NCBI GenBank assembly: GCA_027596035.1
Contig: JADGJA010000827.1
Location: forward strand, 1-10,120
Length of the DNA stretch: 10,120 nt
Reading direction: 5' to 3'
DNA from: Thoreauomyces humboldtii
Taxonomy: Eukaryota; Chytridiomycota; Chytridiomycetes; Spizellomycetales; Powellomycetaceae
Notes under the pieces: model-generated
Seen by the model: the letters and a program-made list of their open reading frames with translations, nothing else
Database searches by the model: none
What the model was told of the DNA's origin: nothing
Program-made: the position numbers and the translations under genes
Part shown: one piece after another, positions 1 through 7,599 of the stretch
Position numbering within the stretch: position 1 is the first letter of the stretch
Layout: each line of letters begins with the position of its first letter

Positions 1-8
1 GAGGGGTA

Positions 9-42
9 GTCTCGTGGGGTGGGTGTTGTGTATAAGAGACAG
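9..42 (+). other. Nextera/Tn5 sequencing-adapter remnant
   Basis: Positions 27-42 match exactly the last 16 bases of the 19-base Tn5 mosaic end used in Nextera libraries (AGATGTGTATAAGAGACAG). Positions 9-18 match the first ten bases of the Nextera read-2 adapter, and the eight bases between have the right spacing with four mismatches. That gives about 30 of 34 positions over the whole adapter, compared with the adapter sequence as I remember it. This is library artefact, not genome, and it marks the left edge as an assembly end. Confidence 0.9.
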
Positions 43-53
43 CCCCCCCCCCC
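43..53. repeat. C homopolymer (11 C) next to the adapter
   Basis: A run of 11 C directly follows the adapter remnant. It is probably a sequencing artefact of the same read end, although a genomic run cannot be excluded. Reliable genomic sequence probably begins after it, about 105 bases before the transporter start codon, so most of that gene's promoter is missing. Confidence 0.6.
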
Positions 54-158
54 GAGCACGCGACCTTCGATCGCGCCTTTTCACAGGTCCCACGCGGTCA
101 TCACCTACGCTCGCCTCCGATACCTTCACTCCGCAACCGACCCGCCAATCTCGCAGAC

Positions 159-3100
159 ATGACCAGCCTGCCAGACGACGAGTCTCCGTCGTCGTCGGCT
201 TCCTCCTCGTCCTCTATACCCATTCCCGTCCGCTCCAACACTTCCCCTGACGTGTCTTCCGCCACTCCCTCTTCCAGTCCGCTACCTACCGCATCGTCCG
301 TGAGGCTCCGCCGTACTTCCTCTTTCGCCAGGACCAGGCTTCAGGTCCCTGCCTCAAGGTCCTACTACTCGACACGTTCAGAAGATTGTGAGTGACGTTT
401 GCCAAAGGACCGTGATGGCAATGACGTGCTATGGGCACGGATGTCAAATCTTCGGGCGATCTGTTTGTGAAAGCTCCAGGTTCCTGCATGCTGACGAAAG
501 AACCCCTTCTGTCTGCTTTTAAAGCATCATCGCACGTACTCGACGAATCTTCCTTGGCCCTCTCTGCCGCACAGGTACGACAGCAGACGCTGTCGTGGAC
601 GTACCGGGAATTGGAGCTGGCGGCGCACCCTGACGAAACCGGTCTATCCAAATCTGCTGCTCGTGGATCCCGCCGGTCCAGTCGCTATCCTCACATCGGC
701 GCAGCGTCGCCGCTGCGCGAAACAGATCTGAGCGACGAACCACAGAGCGGACCGCTACCCACTCTTTCGCGTGCGGCGTCCTGTAGCATGTTTGAGGGTG
801 TAATCCAGGACAAAAGGGAGCACTTTGAACGGAAACGACAGATCTCGCAGCTCAGCGCTCTGCGACAGCTCGCCATGTCCATTGAACAGCAAGGCTCTGA
901 CGACTCTGCTGGAGAAGAGGCAGAGTCCGACCACAGCGCTGTCCCGGGCGTGACTTCGACCGCCACTGGAGGTCATCATGGTCGAAATGGAGATAGGAGA
1001 GCCGGCAAAGCTCACGGCGGTGACAATCACTTATCTTTGCCCGCACCTGCAACTGCAGGTGGTTTGGAGCTTCCGGCGGAAGTTGACGAAAACACGCCAT
1101 TGCTCGTCGAATCTCTGTATCCGAAGCCGCAGCGCGGTCGAGCAAGCCGCTTCGTAGCTGGTCTTGGATCGAGCGTCAAAAACTTCCGTCCGCGCGATAT
1201 CCTCAGCTATAGCGTGTTCGTTATGGCTACCATACCCGCTGTTGTGCTTGCACTTATCCTCAACGTGCTTGATGCGGTAAGCTGATTCTTTCAAAGGCGA
1301 TACACCGTTGCTCTGCTCTTACACGTACGCTCCCGCAGATGTCTTACGGGATTGTTATTTTCCCCAATGCCGAATCTTACATACCAGATACCGCTATCCA
1401 GGCTGGGATCTCCATGTTCCTCGCCAGTACGGTGATCTCGCAACTAGTCTATACAATGGGTGGTTCTGCCTTCACCGGTGCCGTTGGTAGCATGATGATC
1501 GAAGTCATGCCTTTCCTGCACATCATCTGCCGTACGATCGCGAGCGAAATGACTGCCGCCAGCAGCCACGCGATCCTGGCTACCGTGATGGTAGCGTATG
1601 CCATGAGCACCTTGATAACCGGTCTCGTCTTCCTTCTGCTCGGAGTCTTCAAGTTGGGCAACTTGGTTCAATTTTTCCCACGGCATATCTTGGTCGGATG
1701 CATCGGCGGAATCGGTCTTTTCCTTATTTTGACAGGGGTAAGAAGCTCAACAAGTTGAATTAGTAGAAACAGTTTAGCTCACATGAAATAATTTAGATTG
1801 AGGTCACGACCGGCGTCACCACTGTGTATACGTTTGACTGGCTTAAAGCTATCTTCAATCCTTCGACACTGAAGCTTTGGGGTTCCTCCTTTGGGCTTGC
1901 CATCTTCTTGAAGATGATGCAGAGGCGCATTCAGCATCCGCTCTTTGTTCCCATGTTCTACGTTTGCGTGCCTATCGTGTTCTACGTCGTCGTCTTCGCT
2001 GGTCGCTTCTCTATGGAGGATGTCAGATCCGCCGGATGGCTCATTAGTTTGCCTGAAGGTCCACCGGCCGCGTTCTACGAGTTCTGGACGTACTACGACT
2101 TTGGTGCCGTAGACTGGGGAGCGATACCTGCGACAATCCCAACTCAGCTTGCCCTCACATTTTTCGGAATCTTGCACGTACCTATAAACGTGCCGGCCCT
2201 TGCCGTTTCCACGCATCAGGATGTTGATCTGAACCAAGAGCTTATCGGTCATGGCATAAGCAACCTTATCTCTGGAGCATTTGGTACCACGCAGAACTAC
2301 CTTGTTTACTCGAACTCGATTCTGTACATCCGATCGGGCGGCAACTCGATCACTGGTGGGCTCATGCTTGCTGGAGCCACTGCACTCATCTGGATTGCCG
2401 GTGGAAAGGTCATCGGCTTTGTGCCAACCATTGTCGTCGGCTCACTCATATTCCACCTTGGCATCGATCTGCTCAAGGAGAGTGTGTGGGACACTTGGAA
2501 CACCGGCATTCATATGCTCGAATACGCAACGATTATTTCTATCGTTACCATCATGGGCGTCGTCGGCTTCACGGAAGGTATTCTTACTGGCGTCGTGCTC
2601 GCGTGCGTCTTCTTCGTGGTCATGTACGCCCGGAGATCGGTCATCCGGGCCACGTACACTGGATCCCAGCTCCGGTCGACTGTCCATCGCCTCTACCGTC
2701 AGCAATATTTCCTGGATCAGGTTGGCGAGCAAATCCACATCATCAAACTCCAAGGGTTCATGTTCTTCGGCACGATCAACCAGCTCGATGTGAATATCGC
2801 GGTCTCCCTCGAAAACGACTCAAGGATCAGATACATCGTTCTCGACTTTTCCCTCATCTACGGTATTGACTACTCGGCCCTCGAATCCTTCCATCGCATC
2901 AAGCGGACACTCCGCGAGCGACACATCCACTTGGTGTTTGCGGGTCTGACCGTCGTCGGAAAAACTCTTGCGCAGAGCGGCATCTTTGACGAGGAAGAAG
3001 AGGACGGCGAGATTCTGGTGCACGCGTTCGAGGACGTCAACGAATCCCTCGAGTGGTGCGAAAACCAGTTGCTGGTAACCTACTACCGCAGGATGGCCGT

Positions 3101-3947
3101 CAAGGATGGGGCTGTGGAGGCATCGGAAACGCGTGGTGAGTTCTTTTGCTCGCAGCTGCTCTTCGTCCAGGCTTCTGACGTACCTTTTCGATAGACATTC
3201 CGAAGCGTCCAAGCCGTCGCTTGTCCAAGCTCGACGACGCCAGCGCCGGGCTAGGCGTTACGCCACGTCAGAAGCAGGTTCACCAAGCGGCCTCACTCGT
3301 GCTTACTGGTAAGTTGTGCTTCAAGATGCTCTCTCTGAACGGTTTTCTTACATCTTTACTGCATAGACGCACCGGCACCTCCACAAATTTCCACTGAGAC
3401 ATTCCTGCCTGTAGCGCTCCTACTTCAAGCGTTTTCAGAACCGGGAGACTACGATCCGGAGCTGCTCCATTTCTGTGAGGGCAAGTTCGAACGGCTCGAG
3501 GTCAAGAAGGATGCCGTGCTGTGGATCCCCGGAGAGGACCCCAATGAGCTTTACGTGGTACATGAGGGCGAGCTCGTTCTCGTCATCAAGGACAACGAAG
3601 CCGAAGCTCATGGCAGGCACGGCGCCATGAAGGTTGTCGAAACGTTGCTTCCGGGAACCATGGTTAGTCAAGAATCGTCAGATCAAATCCGTCGCTCAAA
3701 TCGACTCTTATGTTTTTCCAATTTGTCAACGCAGGTCGGAGAACTTGAACTCTTCTCCAACCGTCCTCGAACGTGCCGCCTGGTCGCCGCGACCGACGCT
3801 GTCGTCTGGCGACTCTCGAAGCAGTCGTGCGATGAGCTCGCAGAGGCCAATCCGAAGCTCATGCTCAAGTTCGTCACTCGCATCGCCCTCGGTTTCGACG
3901 CCGCTCGGTTTTACAACACAGTTTATCACTGGGCTCAGCTCAAGTGA
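159..3947 (+). CDS. SulP/SLC26-family transporter with STAS and cyclic-nucleotide-binding domains (Vsb1/YGR125W-like)
   Basis: Spliced gene of seven exons: 159-388, 481-1276, 1339-1737, 1797-3135, 3195-3308, 3367-3662 and 3735-3947. Every intron begins GT and ends AG and is 58-92 nt. The exons total 3387 nt, giving 1128 residues plus stop. Residues 1-317 are Ser-rich, charged and probably cytosolic. The membrane domain starts near residue 318 and runs to about 740, with family-typical stretches such as GSMMIEVMPFLH and FFPRHILVGCIGGIG. A STAS domain spans about 780-890 (IKLQGFMFFGT, IDYSALESF). A cyclic-nucleotide-binding-like fold spans about 990-1128 (HEGELVLVI, GELELFSNRPRTCRLVA). In yeast the homologue Vsb1 is tied to vacuolar accumulation of basic amino acids, so vacuolar membrane is the likely location; the substrate here is inferred. 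The start at 159 is the first ATG in the frame that splices correctly into exon 2. The first intron (389-480) is the least certain. Confidence 0.92.
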
Positions 3948-4495
3948 TCCGAGTGGTCTTGCAGGCGCCTTCTACATATGACTTCCCCTCACCCCATACC
4001 ACCACTATTCTCAAACGCCACTTCAGTGAAGAAACAGTTCCCACTCCTCTCTTTGGACTGTTACAGTCGCTGGTCGTTTCGGCTTTCGACGCTCCCGCGC
4101 AAGTTTCTCTTCAATTTTTGTAGTCCTTTTTTTTTAGTACCCTCAACTTGTACCCCCTTACCTTCCGTCCATTGCGTAGTGTTAATAGTTCATCCATCAT
4201 GCATGCTTAAATCTTTGTTCTGGCGATACAAGATCCGAGAGATCACCGTAAAGTATGGCAGTCATTGAATCGACGGTCCCTTTGTGATGTACCCGGCATT
4301 TTTGGGCATGTCCTACATCAGAAAATCCTTATCCTTCGAGGGTTCGAGAACCACAGGTCCCGCAGAAACGGTAGTGGACCTCCCGAACCCTTGAAGGACA
4401 AGGCTCTCAAGGACGCTCTCGTCAAGCACGAGCCCGGCGCCCAAGGATTGGCGATCTTGCACCTGCTCCGCTTTCCCTTCCTGTCAAGACTCCTC
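3948..4495. other. 3' flank of the transporter gene; no supported gene
   Basis: The first 200 or so bases after the transporter stop are pyrimidine-rich, with a T run near 4129-4137, as expected for a 3' untranslated region and terminator. From about 4318 the + strand frame used by the next candidate gene is already open. Between 4390 and 4460 it has a coding-like codon pattern (many AAG, GAC, CTC, GTC, GAG), but it has no ATG before 4496 and I found no in-phase upstream exon. An exon may therefore begin here. Confidence 0.4.
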
Positions 4496-5159
4496 ATGAA
4501 AGGGGAAGGGGACGGACGTCTCCGGCAGCCGCTTGAAGTCCGACCCTTTGCATCGCCGTGCCGACCATTCCCAGTACTCGCAAAAGCCGAGCGTACCGCT
4601 CGTCCCTTCCAGTCGATCCACCCCAAGCCCCCGTCAGGCTGGGACAGCCAGACTCGTACATGCGACAAAACGTCCGATAAAGGAACGGGGTGCGAGCTTT
4701 CGTTGCCTGTGCAACGCTTTTCGCCAGTCGTTCACGGGCATCCTCGAAAGCGGGCGTTGGAAGATTTTGGCATGAGCGGACCCCGAAGTGGAAAAGGACC
4801 TCGCTCCTCGTCGAAAGTGGATGGGGAGTAGATGGGACTGATGAAGGCGGGGGACTGAACTGTGCCTAGCTGGATACGGTCGCGACGCGATGATGCCCTT
4901 TTGCAAACAGGAAACCTGTAAGTATCCTAACCTTGAATGGTTTTTGTGCAGGAAGACTTCCAAGTACAGGTTGGAGGGTGCCATCGAGTCCAAGTACAAG
5001 AAGATGATGCTGAAGATGATGTCGGAGCGCCAGAAGGATCTTTGCGAGAGCTTTCCCGGCGGGCCAGTTCCGCCTCCAAGCGCACCACCTGCAAGGCCAG
5101 AAGAAGCAAGTCTGGCAGGTTCCGGCGTACTAGGAGTTTGCACCAGATTCCTGCGGTAA
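4496..5159 (+). CDS. Candidate three-exon gene, unknown small protein
   Basis: I do not recognise this protein. The model is exons 4496-4827, 4870-4917 and 4952-5159, with 588 nt in total encoding 195 residues. The second intron (4918-4951, 34 nt) has a textbook GTAAGT donor, a CTAAC branch site and a TTTTTGTGCAG acceptor. The first (4828-4869, 42 nt) has GTAGAT, CTGAAC and GTGCCTAG. Both keep the frame, although they are shorter than the other introns here. After splicing, the C-terminal part is charged, with a probable helix rich in Lys, Met and Glu (SKYKKMMLKMMSERQKDL) followed by a Pro/Ala-rich tail. The open frame extends upstream without an ATG, so the true start may lie further left. 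It could also be a decayed gene or chance. Confidence 0.33.
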
Positions 5160-5199
5160 AGAACGGCTTCGGCTGCGGGTAGAATTCTAGTTTGTGCGC

Positions 5200-5897
5200 T
5201 CTAGAGTAAAGTACTAGTTCTGCACGTACCTTTGCGCCGCTCGCCGGAAGCATTACAGCAATCTACAACGGTCCCGATAAGCGGAGCTCCGTTAATTATA
5301 CCTACACGAAGCTTCTGTATCAAAGCTTCCAAGTCCTCAGCCAGGACATCGCCGTTGCTTTCGTCGTCGGCGGCAGATAGATGGAAGAAGCTATCGGTTC
5401 AATTGGATTCAAACCCCAGGGTTCCGAGCACCGTGGACAGATATGCCGCGATAGCACGGGTGCATGGAGCGAAGTAACGCTCGGGATAGCGTCGGGGGAA
5501 CTTTTCTGACGAGGTTGAACGATTATCTGGGCATCTCTCTATACATCTGCTTCAGGAGAGTAGGCCCGGCGCAAAAGCGCAATATGCCGAAGTAGACCCT
5601 GGATGGGGAACACCTGGACCCAAACCCCTGCTTCTGAGCCGTGACCGTCCACGAACAGCCAAGATCGCGACTGAGTGCTATCGTATCCTGCAACCAGCGA
5701 TCCCAGAGTAAGAGAAGGATCTTCAACCTTGTACGCTTTCGGTGAGCCGAACTCCGTTGCAACGTGGATGAGCATAATCGGGGGGTTAAGGATTCGTTGG
5801 ACAACGTCGGCACTGCGAAAAAGAATCGGCGCAAGGGAGGTCCTTCTCCTCACTTTGATATCCGAAAGGGGCGGACAAGAGGCCAGCATCTTCGATT
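5200..5897 (-). pseudogene. Coding-like fragments in three frames, possible gene relic
   Basis: Reading the - strand, three successive stretches look protein-like but lie in three different frames. They are 5897-5784 (GIEDAGLLSAPFGYQSEEKD...), about 5810-5542 (DPSLTLGSLVAGYDSTQS, then a segment ending RRAYSPEADV) and 5551-5200 (FPRRYPERYFAPCTRAIAAY; EDLEALIQKLRVGIINGAPL). The last has an in-frame TGA at about 5387. I found no consensus introns that join them in phase. The simplest reading is a decayed gene with frameshifts and a stop. It may instead be an intron-containing gene I cannot resolve, or 3' exons of the neighbouring membrane-protein gene. No family is recognised. Confidence 0.25.
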
Positions 5898-5924
5898 CCC
5901 TAAATGTAACCATCAACCAGAGTC

Positions 5925-7343
5925 TCAATAAATTATCCCGACTTTGACCTCCCCCTCGAACTCGTGTATGAGTACGCCTCTCCGGAACGGTTCGGTCCAT
6001 ACTATGCATCTACTCTGAAAGTTGAGGAAACTCAAAAACACCTTGAGGGCGAAGGAGGCACCAGCCGCAACGATGACGACCCGAACGAGTCCCGGCCAGT
6101 CAGGAAGATCCGTGGGTTGCCACGAGGATGTCCCCCGGGGCTTCAAGATCCAATCCCACACGAGGATCGGCACTGCGGATGACAGGTACACCCAGGCGAG
6201 GTACATGGTGTGCGGCTTGTCGCCGTTCGGCAGCCATCGTCTCCGGAGCGTGGATTCCCGTCCTGCGGCTGTAGCTGCGGCCGTGGTTTGTCGAGCCAGA
6301 GTTCGCGTCTTCTGTGCTTGGACGAGAGAGGTCTCGTGCTCCCAATGTGCGATGCCGAGAGCATACCGTCTTAGCATCAGATACGCCCACCAGTGCCATA
6401 TCGGAGACCACAGGGCCGTCCAGGATCCGCAGGCGGACGACCGGTCCATGAACCGCCAACGAGCACGATGGGAGCAGATCATGGACGCCGAGAGGAACCA
6501 CCATGAAGTCCATATCGCTCCGTTGACAACGAAAGCTCCGTAAACGAGCACAAAGCGTTCGAAAGGTGGATGCAGCATCCGACCAGCGAAGGTGGCCAGA
6601 TAGAAAGCGAGCTGAACGGCACTGACCCAATCCAAATACGTGTTTGGATGCGTCAGGCAATAAATAGCACTCGACCCTGCGTCGCAGGAGAGCTGAGATC
6701 GATAATAGTATTGATAGCAGAGGTAGAGGTGGAACGTCGCGACCACGTATCCATAGGAAATCTTACTGGAAAGGGTAGCAGGTGATCAGGAGAGTTGATC
6801 GATCCATTCAAAAAGGTTCGGTAACCTCTCCGATACTTCAAGTTCGCTACCTTTGAAATGTCATCATGGCGATAAGCTTCTCGAACTCGTCGCGTTCCCT
6901 GGCCGTACGGGGTGGGCCAGATGCGCCGGTCGTCCTGGCCGTGTATCTGCCCTTGTCACGCCTTCTCGTCGTCACCTCTGCTGTAAGGAAACCGCCGAGA
7001 TTAAGTACAATGTCACCCACCACAATCGACAATCGAGATCCTAGGACTTACAGTAAAGTTTGAAGAACACATCGCGATAACGATCATACTCGCGCTCTGC
7101 GCGAGATTGCGTCGGACCAGTGTTGAACCGCCAGCCTTCGGCTCCTGGATGCGTTGCTTGATCGGCTGATGAGGAGCCGGGCCGCGGCGAAGATGAAGAA
7201 GAGGATGATGAAGTGGAAGAGGAATCCGAAGTTGGCGGGTAGGGTGCTGAAGGTGGGTGACGAAAGGAGGAAGTTGACGAGGAACTCGACCCCGAAGTGA
7301 ACTTTCCCCTCCAGAACTCGCCATGCCTCCACTGCGAATGCAT
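5925..7343 (-). CDS. Hypothetical multi-pass membrane protein
   Basis: Three exons on the - strand: 7343-7052, 6980-6851 and 6765-5925. The introns are 71 nt (7051-6981; GTAAGT donor, TTTCCTTACAG acceptor) and 85 nt (6850-6766; GTAGCG donor, CTGAT branch site, CTACCCTTTCCAG acceptor). Phases agree at both junctions and the total of 1263 nt encodes 420 residues. The N-terminus is Ser-rich (residues about 17-65) and then strongly charged up to about 140. The rest holds about six hydrophobic segments, including YLDWVSAVQLAFYLATFAG, FVLVYGAFVVNGAIWTSWWF, YLAWVYLSSAVPILVWDWIL and VRVVIVAAGASFALKVFL. I do not recognise the family and found no catalytic motif. Exon 1 is the weak point: another frame over 7491-7084 is also open and reads as hydrophobic. 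The C-terminus could instead splice into the stretch below 5900. Confidence 0.5.
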
Positions 7344-7494
7344 GCGGCCCCGGGTACAGTCTGAGAGGTGAAAACTTGATGGATCCTGGTACCTGCGCTC
7401 GCTCTTGGTCCGAAAGAAGTTGGGTTGAGATGTCGCTTGGGGATATGCAAGGAGGGATAGGCAAGGAGGGCGTGATCAGGAAAATCCTTATTTA

Positions 7495-7585
7495 GGACAC
7501 ATTCTCCTATCTACTAGAAGAGTGTCCACATCAGCTATCCACAAGGGATAGCTTCGAGTCCTCTTCGACCCGACAGGTAGGGTCG
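7495..7585 (-). ncRNA. Candidate guide-RNA (omega/fRNA) scaffold: three consecutive hairpins
   Basis: Three inverted repeats follow the Fanzor stop codon on the same strand. In + coordinates they are 7566-7571 with 7580-7585 (CGACCC/GGGTCG, 8-nt loop), 7533-7540 with 7546-7553 (AGCTATCC/GGATAGCT, 8 perfect pairs, 5-nt loop) and 7495-7500 with 7522-7527 (GGACAC/GTGTCC). The last is extended inside by TTCT/AGAA across small bulges. TnpB and Fanzor nucleases use a structured RNA from the 3' end of their gene and the adjacent non-coding end of the element, with the guide supplied by flanking sequence. Position, strand and structure fit that role. The function is inferred, and a transcription terminator is an alternative. 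Confidence 0.45.
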
Positions 7586-7599
7586 CGCTCAATATCCAA

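Noticed and set aside
14..250. 78-codon open frame starting in the adapter
   Set aside because: It begins inside the Nextera adapter remnant and runs out of frame with the transporter start.
4634..5143. 169-codon open frame on the - strand
   Set aside because: The codon pattern over 4952-5080 favours the + strand, where a well-formed intron joins the frame. This one looks like its antisense shadow.
5925..6746. Wax-synthase/MBOAT-type acyltransferase identity for the membrane protein
   Set aside because: The size and number of membrane segments suggested it, but I could not find the conserved Asn/His catalytic region, so no family is assigned.
7495..7585. CRISPR array or terminal inverted repeats
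   Set aside because: The three hairpins have different sequences and no regular repeat-spacer pattern, and IS607-type elements do not use long terminal inverted repeats.
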